Assembly: GCA_963844235.1 (NCBI GenBank)
Contig: CAWJNF010000004.1
Span: 372,001-436,000, forward strand
Source of the DNA: CAWJNF01 sp963844235
GTDB taxonomy: Bacteria > Actinomycetota > Thermoleophilia > Gaiellales > Gaiellaceae
Reading direction: 5' to 3'
DNA length: 64,000 bases
Positions 1 through 8,157 of this stretch are shown in pieces (the first letter of the stretch is position 1; each line of letters starts with the position of its first letter). Below the pieces are notes generated by a model. The model was not told where the DNA came from, ran no database searches, and worked only from the letters and a program-made list of their open reading frames with translations. Position numbers and translations under genes: made by a program.

Positions 1-1700
1 AGATCCCCGCCCGCAAGGACGAGCTCTGGGGCGCGATCGAGGAGGGCATCGAGTTCGTCTACAACGTGCAGCCGGTCGCGATCCAGGCAGAGAACGGCAG
101 CCTCGCGCTCCGGTGCCGGCGGACGGAGCTCGGCGAGCCGGGCGAGGACGGGCGCCGCGTGGCGATCGAGGTCCCCGGCTCCGAGCACGACTACGACGCC
201 GGGCTCGTCATCCTCGCGACCGGCCAGAAGGCGGAGTCGGCGCACCTCGCCGAGCTCGGGCTGATGGCCGCCGAGAAGGTGCGAACCGACTGGGACTCGA
301 TGCGTACGGAGGATCCCAGCGTCTTCGCAGCCGGTGACGCCGCCTTCGGGCCGTCGACGATCGTGAACGCGATGTACCACGGCCACCGGGCCGCCTACTA
401 CGTAAAGGCGTTTCTCGAAGGCATCGACGAGCCGCTGCCCTACCGCACGCCGTACAAGACGCGCCGGGTCCCGATCGCCGAGGACGCACTCTGGGAGGTG
501 TTCGCCCGGGAGCACCAGGACTTCCACGGCCTGGGCGAGAACCCGGTCGCGTTCCCGGAGATCGAGTCCGGCTACACGGAGGAGGCAGCGAAGCGAGAAG
601 CGGCACGCTGCTACCGCTGCGACGCCGAGACCGGCTCGTCGGACTACAACGTCCGCACGCGCGAGGACATCTTCGTCATGGCGAGGACGATGCCGCAGGA
701 CGCACGCAAGCAGCGCGCGCTCTTCACGAAGCGCCTCGAGGTCTCCCAGGCGAAGCAGTTCCATCCCGAGGTCGCCTCGCTCGACGACATCGTCTTCCTG
801 CCCGCGAACCTCTCGCGGCTCGTCATCGACCCCTATCGCGACGCCTGCCGCGTGGCCACCGAGCTCGGCGGCGGGGCCATCGAGCTCGCCTCGCCGTTCC
901 TGGTCGCCGGCTTCGACGATGCGCCCGACGAGGTACGCAAAGCCGTCGCGCACGGCGTCACGGCGTGCGGGCTCGCCTACGTGGGACGGCGCGCGCTCGG
1001 CGACGGAGTGCCCTGGCTGCAGCTGATCGGCGACGGGACCGAGCCGGATCCGTCGGCGGCTGCCGCAATCCACCCGTGGCCGATGACGGCCGGGATCCCC
1101 GCGGGGCCGGGTGGAGGGATCGGGGACCCGCCCCGCGACGGCCAGTTGATTGGCCTCTCGGCGACCACCGCCGATCTCCCGGAGGCGATTCCGTTTGCGC
1201 TCGATGCAGGCTACGACCTGCTCGTGCTGGAAGGCTCGCCGCCGGTCGGAGGCATGTGGGCCGAGCTAACGGGCGCTCCGGATCTCTCGGTGATGCGCGA
1301 TGCCATCCAGATCCTGCGACGCCTCAACCGCGAGGAGGACATCGAGCTCCTCTACTTCGGCGGCGTGCGCAGCGGTACGGACAGCGCGAAGCTGATCGGC
1401 CTTGGCGCCAACGCCGTCGTCGTCGGCATGAACCTCGCGCTCGCAGTCGGCGGCCGCATCGAGGGCAGCACGGTCGCCTTCTACGGCGACATCGCCCAGG
1501 AGGACCGGGCCGAGAAGGCGGAGCTCTTCCTGAACGCCCTGAGGGCGGAGGCGTCGATCATGCCACGCTGCACCGGCAAGACCGACATCCACAACCTCGA
1601 GCCCGAGGACCTGCGCGCGATCTCGGTCGCGACCGCCACGGCCGCCGGGATCCCGCTCGCCGGGTTCAACCCGAAGCTGGCGGCGCAGGCAGCCTCCTAG
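1..1700 (+). CDS. FAD/FMN two-module oxidoreductase, GltD-like plus glutamate-synthase-like barrel (5' partial)
   Basis: The reading frame is open from base 3, so the gene begins upstream and the GTG at 66 is not its real start. The first third matches the C-terminal half of GltD-type NAD(P)H/FAD oxidoreductases (ILATGQKAE, then FAAGDAAFGPSTIVNAMYHG, then a Cys pair CYRCD). The remainder resembles the FMN-binding domain of glutamate synthase (LLYFGGVRSGTDSAKLIGLG, followed by GANAVVVGMN). Pyridine-nucleotide electrons would pass from FAD to FMN, but the substrate is not evident. A GltB-like glutamate or N-methylglutamate synthase role, or a PreT/PreA-like fusion, are both possible. The stop overlaps the stop of the convergent HAD gene (CTAG, 1697-1700). 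Confidence 0.7.
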   Translation, partial: IPARKDELWGAIEEGIEFVYNVQPVAIQAENGSLALRCRRTELGEPGEDGRRVAIEVPGSEHDYDAGLVILATGQKAESAHLAELGLMAAEKVRTDWDSMRTEDPSVFAAGDAAFGPSTIVNAMYHGHRAAYYVKAFLEGIDEPLPYRTPYKTRRVPIAEDALWEVFAREHQDFHGLGENPVAFPEIESGYTEEAAKREAARCYRCDAETGSSDYNVRTREDIFVMARTMPQDARKQRALFTKRLEVSQAKQFHPEVASLDDIVFLPANLSRLVIDPYRDACRVATELGGGAIELASPFLVAGFDDAPDEVRKAVAHGVTACGLAYVGRRALGDGVPWLQLIGDGTEPDPSAAAAIHPWPMTAGIPAGPGGGIGDPPRDGQLIGLSATTADLPEAIPFALDAGYDLLVLEGSPPVGGMWAELTGAPDLSVMRDAIQILRRLNREEDIELLYFGGVRSGTDSAKLIGLGANAVVVGMNLALAVGGRIEGSTVAFYGDIAQEDRAEKAELFLNALRAEASIMPRCTGKTDIHNLEPEDLRAISVATATAAGIPLAGFNPKLAAQAAS

Positions 1701-2419
1701 CAAGCAGCGACGAGGGCGGGCAGCTCGACCAGCCCGCGAATGACTGCGGCGGGCTCTGCCGGCGCGCCGGATGGCAGGCCTGCCCCGCGAACGTCGACCC
1801 AGATCCCGGCGATGCCGAGTCGCTGCGGTGCGGCGACGTCCCACTCGAGGTTGTCGCCGATCATCCAGGCGTCGCAGGGGCCGGCACCCAGCTGCTCGAG
1901 CACATGGAGGTAGACGCGCGTGTCGGGCTTGCCGACGCCGAGCTCACCCTCGATGGCGACGAATTCGAAGTGGGCGGCGAGATCCCAGCGCTCGATCTTC
2001 GCCCGTTGCGCCTCGCCGGCGCCATTCGTGATCAACGCCATCCGCAGGCCTGTGTCACGCAGCAAGCGAAGCGTCTCGATCGCACCGGGAAAGGGCCTGA
2101 GGCGCTCGTCCCGCTGTCGCGAATAGTCGGTCGCGATATCCGCGGCGAGCTCGGGAGGCCCGCCCAGGCGCCGGACGACAGCCGTGACGACCTCGGTCCG
2201 AGCCCGGATCAGATCGAGCCGGCCGCGCCGGTGCCGGTCAGGGTCGCCCCAGTACCACGCCGAGTGGTCCAGGATCTCGGCGACGAGCTCGCCGGCCCTC
2301 ACAGTCCGGAGCTGCCCTTCGAAGCGGCGGCAGGTCACCTCCCAGCATTCCTCGACCGTAACCGCGTCGGCGACGATCGTATCGTCGAGGTCGAGGAGGA
2401 GCACGGAGGGGGCGTGCAC
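1697..2419 (-). CDS. HAD-superfamily hydrolase (HAD-IA type)
   Basis: The 240-aa protein carries the full HAD signature: motif I DLDDT (residues 10-14, nucleophile D10), motif II LITNG (129-133), motif III Lys in GKPD (164) and motif IV GDNLEWD (188-194). The long insertion between motifs I and II is an alpha-helical C1 cap as in YjjG/haloacid-dehalogenase-like enzymes. It is probably a cytosolic phosphatase of a small phosphorylated metabolite or damaged nucleotide; the substrate cannot be read from sequence. The start is GTG at 2419. It is convergent with the preceding oxidoreductase, sharing a 4-bp CTAG stop overlap, and divergent from the UPF0502 gene. Confidence 0.85.
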   Translation of the reverse strand: MHAPSVLLLDLDDTIVADAVTVEECWEVTCRRFEGQLRTVRAGELVAEILDHSAWYWGDPDRHRRGRLDLIRARTEVVTAVVRRLGGPPELAADIATDYSRQRDERLRPFPGAIETLRLLRDTGLRMALITNGAGEAQRAKIERWDLAAHFEFVAIEGELGVGKPDTRVYLHVLEQLGAGPCDAWMIGDNLEWDVAAPQRLGIAGIWVDVRGAGLPSGAPAEPAAVIRGLVELPALVAAC

Positions 2420-2483
2420 GGCCCGGACCCTAGCGGGCGACCCGGCCCGGCCCCTCCCCGAACCCCTCGTAGAATTTCCCTCG

Positions 2484-3206
2484 GTGTCGTCGACCGGCCA
2501 CCCACCATCGAGCTTGGAGCTGACGCCGCAGGAGATCCGTATCCTCGGGTGCCTCGCCGAGAAGCAGGCGACGACGCCCGATGCCTACCCGCTCTCGACG
2601 AACGGGCTGCTGCTGGCCTGTAACCAGCGCTCGAGCCGAGACCCGGTCGTTCACTACGACGACGACGAGGTGACACGCACGCTGGTCGCATTGCGGGAGC
2701 GCGAGCTCGTGCGCACGTCCCGCGAGGGCGGCCGTGTCTACAAGCACGCGCACCTCTTGCGGCAGGCACTCGGGCTCGACGGAGCCGAGCTCGCCGTGCT
2801 CTCCGTGCTGTTCCTGCGCGGTCCCCAGACATCCGGAGAGCTGCGGACCCGTACCGAGCGTCAGCACGCCTTCGCAACGGTCGACGACGTGGAGGAGGTG
2901 CTCCAGCGGCTCGCGCGCCGCGAGCCGGCGCTCACGGCGCAGCTCGGGCGCCGCTCCGGTCAGAAGGAGCCACGCTGGGCACACCGGCTCGGGGGCGCGG
3001 AGTCAGACGAGCCGCGCCCTCGTCCCGTGCCGGACTCGTTGGTCGTAGGTACCACAGGTCCCGCTCCCGTTCCCGGAGATCTGCCCGAGGCAGCGGAAGG
3101 CGCTTCCCTCGCCACCGACGCCGCGCTCCGGGACGAGATCGCCGCACTCCGAGACGAGCTCGCCGAGCTGCGCACGCGGGTCGAGACGCTCGAGGAGCTT
3201 CTCTGA
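2484..3206 (+). CDS. UPF0502/DUF480 (YceH-like) protein
   Basis: From the GTG at 2484 the product is about 240 aa. It starts LELTPQEIRILGCLAEKQ, then TPDAYPLSTNGLLLACNQ and a second winged-helix-like half (LSVLFLRGPQTSGELRTRT), which is the hallmark of the YceH/DUF480 family. It ends in a Glu/Leu-rich segment (EIAALRDELAELRTRVETLE) that looks like a short coiled coil. TTG at 2514 is an alternative start, and neither has a convincing ribosome binding site. The family function is unknown; the tandem winged-helix fold suggests nucleic-acid or protein binding. The longer open frame back to 2184 is antisense to the HAD gene and is not part of the protein. Confidence 0.85.
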   Translation: MSSTGHPPSSLELTPQEIRILGCLAEKQATTPDAYPLSTNGLLLACNQRSSRDPVVHYDDDEVTRTLVALRERELVRTSREGGRVYKHAHLLRQALGLDGAELAVLSVLFLRGPQTSGELRTRTERQHAFATVDDVEEVLQRLARREPALTAQLGRRSGQKEPRWAHRLGGAESDEPRPRPVPDSLVVGTTGPAPVPGDLPEAAEGASLATDAALRDEIAALRDELAELRTRVETLEELL

Positions 3207-3234
3207 CGGGAGAGCCGCCCTCGCGCCCGACGCC

Positions 3235-3945
3235 GTGAGCGGCGGCGAGCTCGACATCCGCGTCGATCCGGAGGTGGCCGCCGCCTTCCCGGACTATCGG
3301 GCGCTCGTCGTCCTCGCCCGCGGGGTCTCGAACGGCCCCTCGAGCGACGTCACCCGGCGGCTCTTGGCGGAGGCAGCCGAGCGGGCCAGGGACGCACTCG
3401 ACGGTCGGACGCCGAGCGAGCTGCCCGAGATCGCCTCCTGGCGGGCGGCCTTCTCCCGCTTCGGGGCGAAGCCGAGTCGGTTCCCATCCTCGGCCGAGGC
3501 GTTGCTCAAGCGGGCTGCGCGCTCGGAGGATCCGCCGGCGATCAACTGCCTCGTAGACTGCTACAACGCGGTCAGCCTGGCGCATTGCCTGCCGATCGGC
3601 GGCGAGGACGTCGATCGGGTCGCCGGCGCCGTCGTGCTGCGGTTCGCCGACGGCAGCGAGCTGTTCGATCTGCCTGGCCCCGACCGCGACGCGGCGCCGC
3701 CGCTGCCGGGCGAGGTCGTCTGGGCCGACGCCGCGGGTGTGACCTGCCGCTGCTGGAACTGGCGGCAGGGGATTCGGACCCGGCTCACCGAGGCGACCGT
3801 GAACGCGTACTTTCTCGTCGAAGCCCTCGCGCCGGCGGGCAGGGCCGAGCTCGACGTCGCGGCAGCGCAGCTCGTCGCCCACCTCGACGCAGCGGGGGCC
3901 GGCGGCGAGATCGAGCGCCTCGCGCTCGGAGCATCGGGCACGTAG
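3235..3945 (+). CDS. B3/B4 tRNA-binding-domain protein (PheT B3/4-like)
   Basis: This 236-aa protein (GTG start) is built around the stand-alone B3/B4 domain found in the beta subunit of phenylalanyl-tRNA synthetase. The typical segments are ASWRAAFSRFGAKPSRFPSS, SAEALLKRA, INCLVDCYNAVSLAHCLPIG and VVLRFADGSELFDLPG, with a C-terminal WRQGIRTRLTEATVNAYFLVEAL. Stand-alone members may have editing or trans-acting roles on amino acids or tRNA, but this is unproven. A divergent paralogue lies at 15735-16478 in this window. It starts 28 nt after the UPF0502 stop and may be co-transcribed with it and with argA. Confidence 0.8.
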   Translation: MSGGELDIRVDPEVAAAFPDYRALVVLARGVSNGPSSDVTRRLLAEAAERARDALDGRTPSELPEIASWRAAFSRFGAKPSRFPSSAEALLKRAARSEDPPAINCLVDCYNAVSLAHCLPIGGEDVDRVAGAVVLRFADGSELFDLPGPDRDAAPPLPGEVVWADAAGVTCRCWNWRQGIRTRLTEATVNAYFLVEALAPAGRAELDVAAAQLVAHLDAAGAGGEIERLALGASGT

Positions 3946-3968
3946 TCGGCTCAGTATGCTGGCTGGCC

Positions 3969-4460
3969 GTGGAAGTTCGGCGCGCCCGAGTCTCCGACGT
4001 CTCGTCGATCCGGCAGCTCGTCGATATCTACGTGGCGGCCCGCATCCTGCTCGACAAGCCGACCGTGACGCTCTACGAGGACGTCCAGGACTTCTGGGTC
4101 GCCGAGGACGAGGGACGTCTCGTCGGGTGCGGAGCTCTGCACGTGATGTGGGAGGATCTCGCCGAGATCCGGACGGTCGCGGTGGCGCCCGACTTCCAGG
4201 GTCACGGCGCCGGGCACGCGATCGTCGAGCAGCTGCTCGAGACCGCACGGTGGCTCGGCGTCGAGCGTGTGTTCGTCCTGACCTTCGAGGTCGGGTTCTT
4301 CGCGCAGCACGGGTTCGTCGAGATCGACGGCGCTCCTGTCGAGCCCGTCGTCTACGAGGAGCTACGACGGTCATTCGACGAGGGTGTGGCGGAGTTCCTC
4401 GACCTCGAGCGTGTCAAGCCGAACACGCTCGGCAACACCCGCATGCTCCTGCACCTGTAG
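3969..4460 (+). CDS. argA: amino-acid N-acetyltransferase (mycobacterial-type N-acetylglutamate synthase)
   Basis: The 163-aa GNAT protein begins VEVRRARVSDVSSIRQLVD at GTG 3969 and matches the short actinobacterial NAGS (Rv2747 type) throughout. Key blocks are the acetyl-CoA loop VAVAPDFQGHGAGHAIV, the core LGVERVFVLTFEVGFFAQHG and the terminal VKPNTLGNTRMLLHL. It would make N-acetylglutamate, the first step of arginine synthesis. It lacks the amino-acid-kinase domain of E. coli ArgA, which is normal for this subfamily. The ATG at 3956 is out of frame, so GTG 3969 is the start. It sits 23 nt after the B3/B4 gene and no other arg genes are nearby. Confidence 0.85.
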   Translation: MEVRRARVSDVSSIRQLVDIYVAARILLDKPTVTLYEDVQDFWVAEDEGRLVGCGALHVMWEDLAEIRTVAVAPDFQGHGAGHAIVEQLLETARWLGVERVFVLTFEVGFFAQHGFVEIDGAPVEPVVYEELRRSFDEGVAEFLDLERVKPNTLGNTRMLLHL

Positions 4461-4528
4461 AGGATCGCAGGGCCCTCCGCGACGCCGCCCGCGCTCGCGA
4501 GGAGCAAGCTCCGCTACGATCGCACCAC

Positions 4529-5437
4529 GTGGCCGAGGGCATCGTCTTCATCGACGGCGAGTTCGTCTCCCCGGAGGAGGCGCGCATGTCGATCTTCGAC
4601 TACGGCTTCACCTGGAGCGACTGCGTGTACGACGTCACCTCCGTCTGGCGCGGGTGGTTCTTCAAGCTCGACGAGCACCTCGACCGCTTCGAGCGCTCCT
4701 GTGCCGGCTTCCGGCTCACGAACCCCTACGGCCGCGAGGAGGTGAAGGGGATCCTGGCCGAGTGCGTGGATCGGGCCGGCCTCGAGGAGGCCTACGTGAA
4801 GCTCGAGGTGACACGCGGCCTCACGCCGAACCAGTCACGCGACCTCAGGCTCGCGCAGAATCGCTTCACCGGCTACGCGATTCCCTTCGTCTGGGTCTGG
4901 GGCGAGGAGAAGTGCCGCGACGGGGTCAACCTGCATCTCTGCAGGCGCTTCGAGCGGATCTCCTCGAGCGCGGTCGACCAGCGCTTCAAGAACTACAACC
5001 GCGCCGACCTCGTCCAGGCGCGATTCGACGCCTACGAGGCGGGCTGTGACGACGCGGTTCTCGCCACGGCGGACGGGGCGCTCAGCGAGGGGTTCGGCTG
5101 GAACATCCTCCTCGTGAAGGACGGGGTGGTCGCCACCCCCGACTGGAACGTCCTCGAAGGCTGCACCCGCGCCGCCGTGCAGGAGATCTGCGGTGACGAG
5201 AACATCCCGTTCGAGCTCCGTCGCATCGAGCTGGAGGAGCTGCTCGAGGCCGACGAGGTGTTCGCCACGACCACCGCCGGCGGCGTCATGCCGGTCGTCG
5301 CCCTCGACTCACGCCCGGTCGGCGACGGGCGTCCCGGGAGACTCACCAGGTTGCTCCAGCAGCACTACTGGGGCCGGCGAGCCGAGGGATGGCACGGGGT
5401 CCGCGTGGCCGAGTTGCTCGCGGGCCGCGCGTCCTGA
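4529..5437 (+). CDS. PLP-dependent class-IV aminotransferase (BCAT/D-AAT family)
   Basis: The 302-aa product from GTG 4529 has the class-IV fold pattern. The N-terminal segment is SIFDYGFTWSDCVYDV. The PLP-binding Lys is K154 in QRFKNYNRADLVQA, followed by LSEGFGWNILLV and the phosphate-binding FATTTAGGVMPVVAL. Relatives include branched-chain and D-amino-acid aminotransferases and 4-amino-4-deoxychorismate lyase, so the substrate is uncertain. It transfers an amino group between an amino acid or amine and an oxo acid in the cytosol. The gene starts 68 nt after argA, and the longer upstream open frame is only antisense/overlap coding of argA. Confidence 0.8.
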   Translation: MAEGIVFIDGEFVSPEEARMSIFDYGFTWSDCVYDVTSVWRGWFFKLDEHLDRFERSCAGFRLTNPYGREEVKGILAECVDRAGLEEAYVKLEVTRGLTPNQSRDLRLAQNRFTGYAIPFVWVWGEEKCRDGVNLHLCRRFERISSSAVDQRFKNYNRADLVQARFDAYEAGCDDAVLATADGALSEGFGWNILLVKDGVVATPDWNVLEGCTRAAVQEICGDENIPFELRRIELEELLEADEVFATTTAGGVMPVVALDSRPVGDGRPGRLTRLLQQHYWGRRAEGWHGVRVAELLAGRAS

Positions 5438-5448
5438 CGGCTGGATGA

Positions 5449-5733
5449 TCGATCGGTAATTGTGGTGTCGTCGGGGACGGCAGAGACCGAGCGGACGACG
5501 ACGAGCTGTCAGACGGCGACGAGGTAGGCGTGCACGGCTCGAGCCCGCTGAGCGCGGACACGGACGACGACGGTCTTTCCGATCACGCCGAAGTCGTCAC
5601 CTACGGCACCGATCCGTCCGATCCGGACACCGACGGCGACTTCTGGTTCGACAGCGACGAGGTGACGTGCGGCTCGGATCCGTTCGACCCGCTCAGCGAT
5701 CCGATGAGCACGTCCTGTGCCGGCGGCGAGTAA
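5449..5733 (+). pseudogene. remnant of a thrombospondin-type-3-repeat (Ca-binding) surface protein
   Basis: The frame is open from 5449 and has no good start until GTG 5530. It encodes back-to-back TSP3/EF-like acidic repeats: DDDELSDGDEVG, then ADTDDDGLSDHAEVVTYGTD, PDTDGDFWFDSDEVTCGSDP and a C-terminal CAGGE. Such repeats bind Ca2+ in large secreted proteins. Here no signal peptide and no upstream domains remain, so this is probably the 3' stub of a lost gene; a 67-aa peptide from GTG 5530 is the alternative. It ends just before the convergent anti-sigma gene. Confidence 0.5.
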
Positions 5734-5742
5734 CGCCCACGG

Positions 5743-5994
5743 CTACCGAACGCGACCCCGGCGAGCGTTCCTGAGCGACAGGCTCACCTTCTCGGCGAGG
5801 TCGGCCGGGGAGGCCGGATCGCTCCCACCCGCTCCGGCAGCCGCGGAGGCGGCGCTGAGGCGGCCCAGCTCCTCCGTGCAGGCCGCGCAACCTTCGAGGT
5901 GCGCTCCGAGCTCGTCTTCACGATCCGCTGGGAGCTGGCCGACGGCGTGGAGGGCAAGCAGCTCACGCCGGTCGCCGCAGGGTTCCCCGGCCAT
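5743..5994 (-). CDS. zinc-finger anti-sigma factor (soluble, no TM segment)
   Basis: This 83-aa protein has the ZAS-type anti-sigma pattern: an N-terminal helix with LLALHAVGQLPADREDELG, then H-x3-C-x2-C in HLEGCAACTEEL. This Zn site clamps ECF sigma factors. Most family members continue into a membrane helix and sensor domain, but this one stops after a Ser/Ala-rich tail, so it would act in the cytosol. Its start lies 32 nt inside the 3' end of the ECF sigma gene, which implies translational coupling and fixes the partner. Confidence 0.75.
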   Translation of the reverse strand: MAGEPCGDRRELLALHAVGQLPADREDELGAHLEGCAACTEELGRLSAASAAAGAGGSDPASPADLAEKVSLSLRNARRGRVR

Positions 5995-6472
5995 CGTCGT
6001 AGCCTAGATCGGCCAGCGCGAAGCCAAGTGCTCGCAGCGCGTAGTAGAGACGGCTGCGCACGGTGCCCTCGGGGACTCCGAGGTCGACGGCGACATCGCT
6101 GCACGCACGCTGGTTGACGGCGATCTCGACGACGACGTATCGGTGATCGTGGGACAGCCGCTCGAGCGCCTCCTCCACCTGCCACGACCTGTGGACGTGC
6201 TCCGACGGGTCATCGACGAACCCCGTCTCGTCACGGAGCTCGGAGCTCCTTGGCCGTGCTGCACGCGCCCGCGCCAGGTCGGCGGCAACGTTGCGTGCGA
6301 TCGCGAAGAGCCACGTCCGCGGCGATCCCGCGGCCGAGTCGTAGCGGTCGCGAGCTCTCCAGGCCCGCAGGAAGGTGTCCTGCACGACCTCCTCGGCGAG
6401 GCCGGGATCGTGCAGCGCCCGAACGGCGAAGCGGTAGATGCCCGCGCCGTAGGCATCGTACGCCTCCCTCAC
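5963..6472 (-). CDS. ECF RNA polymerase sigma factor
   Basis: The 169-aa protein contains region 2 (YDAYGAGIYRFAVRALHD, EEVVQDTFLRAWRARDRYD, RTWLFAIARNVAADLARAR) and region 4 (LSHDHRYVVVEIAVNQRACS, LGVPEGTVRSRLYYALRAL). It recruits core RNA polymerase to stress-type promoters. GTG 6472 is taken as start; the frame remains open upstream without a better start codon. It overlaps the downstream anti-sigma gene by 32 nt. Likely targets include its own operon and perhaps the secreted DUF4394 gene just upstream, but no shared promoter motif could be assigned by eye. Confidence 0.85.
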   Translation of the reverse strand: MREAYDAYGAGIYRFAVRALHDPGLAEEVVQDTFLRAWRARDRYDSAAGSPRTWLFAIARNVAADLARARAARPRSSELRDETGFVDDPSEHVHRSWQVEEALERLSHDHRYVVVEIAVNQRACSDVAVDLGVPEGTVRSRLYYALRALGFALADLGYDDGRGTLRRPA

Positions 6473-6615
6473 GTCCCGGTCGGACTCCAGCAGGAACGGC
6501 GGCTTCTCCGCTGATGGAAGCCTCGGCCGCAGGTCTGCGCGCTTCAGGTCGCCCCCTTTCTGCCCCGACCAACGGCTGGTTCGCAGCCGAGCCGGGGGCG
6601 GTTCGCGACCCGAAG

Positions 6616-6649
6616 GAGGCAGGCCGGGGGCTGAGCCCCGGCCTGCCTC
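6616..6649 (-). terminator. strong GC hairpin, probable terminator of the DUF4394 gene
   Basis: There are perfect 14-bp arms (GAGGCAGGCCGGGG at 6616-6629 and its complement at 6636-6649) with a 6-nt loop, 16 nt beyond the stop of the minus-strand DUF4394 gene. No U-tract follows, as is common in high-GC actinobacteria. It has no GTAG tetranucleotide and is not one of the dispersed repeats. Confidence 0.6.
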
Positions 6650-6664
6650 GGGAGGGGGCTATCG

Positions 6665-7507
6665 TCAGCGGTCCTGCCAGGCCGCGAGGCCGGTGACGGC
6701 TACATCGCCGCGACCGACCCTGCCGGCGAAGCTGGCCTTGCCCGTCGTCAGGTCGACGCGGTAGAGGACGGCGCCGCTACGACCGGCGGGCGTCGCGACG
6801 AGGTACGCGACGTTGCCGGCGCCGGCGATGTCGAAGCCGGCGTCGTTGCCGATGTCGACGCCGAGCGGCAGCCCGTTGACCAGCGTGCCGGCGTTCGCCG
6901 GGTTCTGCTGGAAGAGCATGTCATTGCCGGAGTCGACGGCGTACAGCACCGTCGTCGCCGGACGCGTCGCGTTGAACGACGACTCCGTGTACGCGGAGCC
7001 GACGACGTTCGGGTCGCCCGGGTTGAGATCCGGGTCGGCGCTCAGAACGGTGCCCTCGTCGGGGTTGAGGCGGATGTTCTGGTTGGCGTCGCTCGTCACC
7101 CGGATCTTGTCGACCGTCGGGTTGAAGTCGACGCCGAAGAACGCGCCGTTGAGCCCGGGCGTGAACGCGGGGCCCTCTGCGATCGCGATCCCCGTGAACG
7201 GGTTGACGCGGTAGACGACGTTGTCGCTCCCGACCGAATAGAGGTCGCCGGTGGCAGGCCGGAAGTCGATTCCGACGAGCTTCACGCCGGCGGGGAGGCC
7301 GGTCAGGGGGACGGAGCTCTGTATCCGCGACGGAGAGCCGGCACGGAAGGAGATGAGGTTGCCGCCCGTGTCCGTCGCGTAGAGCATGCGCGACCGCTCG
7401 GTCCTGGGCACTCCGCCATCCGACGTGGCCTGTGCGGCGAGCGGCGCGGCCAGGGCGAGCGCCGCGAGCGCGGCCACCCATCGCTTCGTTCTGATGCTGC
7501 GGGTCAT
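6665..7507 (-). CDS. secreted DUF4394 protein
   Basis: From ATG 7507 (ribosome binding site GAGGAGG five bases upstream) the product is 280 aa. It has a classical signal peptide: TRSIRTKRW, the hydrophobic run VAALAALALAAPLAAQA, then a cleavage region at AQA-TS. The mature part is a DUF4394 repeat domain, with beta-propeller-like units such as LYATDTGGNLISFRAGSPS, LVGIDFRPATGDLYSVGSDN, FGVDFNPTVDKIRVTSDANQ and VLYAVDSGNDMLFQQNP. It is exported, and its function is unknown. It stands alone, next to the ECF sigma pair and with a strong hairpin downstream. The longer open frame upstream (to 7582) lacks a better ribosome binding site. Confidence 0.85.
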   Translation of the reverse strand: MTRSIRTKRWVAALAALALAAPLAAQATSDGGVPRTERSRMLYATDTGGNLISFRAGSPSRIQSSVPLTGLPAGVKLVGIDFRPATGDLYSVGSDNVVYRVNPFTGIAIAEGPAFTPGLNGAFFGVDFNPTVDKIRVTSDANQNIRLNPDEGTVLSADPDLNPGDPNVVGSAYTESSFNATRPATTVLYAVDSGNDMLFQQNPANAGTLVNGLPLGVDIGNDAGFDIAGAGNVAYLVATPAGRSGAVLYRVDLTTGKASFAGRVGRGDVAVTGLAAWQDR

Positions 7508-7689
7508 CGTTCCTCCTCGGTTCGTTGGTCTGACTCGATCCATACGACCGTGGATACGCGCCGGCAGGCCGCGCGCGTTCAACGCGGCGACAGGCCTTCA
7601 CGCGCGCTTAACGAAGCCGCGAGAGAGACGAGCGCCTGATTCTTCGCTCGCCGGGTACTCTCGGGCAAGCCCAGGGAGGGAGGCGCCGC

Positions 7690-8148
7690 ATGACGGACGT
7701 TCAGGTGGAGACGATCATCCGGCGTCCGCCGGAGGAGGTGGCCGGGTACGCGATGAACCCGGAGAACGACCGCTCCTGGATCGGAGCCCTGACCGAGGTC
7801 AATGTGCTCACGCAAGGCCCTGTCGGGAAAGGGACCCGGGTCGAGCGGGTGGCCCAGTTCCTCGGCAAGCGGATCGAGTACGTCAACGAGATCGTCGAGT
7901 ACGCGCCGCCGACACGGCTGCGCATGCAGTCCGTGAAGGCTCCGTTCCCGATGACAGTCGACTACGAGTTCGCCGAGACGGACAACGGCACGCTCGTCCG
8001 CATCCGCGCCGGCGGCAGCGCGAGCGGCTTCTACAGGCTCGCCGGCCCGCTCCTCGACCGCGCCGTCAGGAAGGGCGTGGCCGGCGATCTGAGGCGGCTG
8101 AAGACGATCCTGGAGCAGCCGGAGCAGGGCGCGAACCCGGGGCAGTAG
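7690..8148 (+). CDS. SRPBCC-family (polyketide cyclase/START-like) protein
   Basis: The 152-aa protein begins MTDVQVETIIRRPPEEVAGY and shows the SRPBCC layout: N-terminal strand, NPENDRSWIG, VGKGTRVERVAQFLGKRIEY, VDYEFAETDNGTLVRIRAGG and a long C-terminal helix (LLDRAVRKGVAGDLRRLKTI). The fold forms a hydrophobic pocket for lipid-like ligands; the ligand is unknown. A GGGAGG ribosome binding site precedes the ATG. The downstream cupin gene starts 9 nt after the stop, so the two are likely co-transcribed. Confidence 0.75.
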   Translation: MTDVQVETIIRRPPEEVAGYAMNPENDRSWIGALTEVNVLTQGPVGKGTRVERVAQFLGKRIEYVNEIVEYAPPTRLRMQSVKAPFPMTVDYEFAETDNGTLVRIRAGGSASGFYRLAGPLLDRAVRKGVAGDLRRLKTILEQPEQGANPGQ

Positions 8149-8157
8149 GCTCCTGGC

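Noticed and set aside
2184..2483. N-terminal extension of the UPF0502 protein.
   Set aside because: It is antisense to the HAD hydrolase gene, is rich in Arg/Ser as expected for shadow frames, and the family starts at LELTPQEI.
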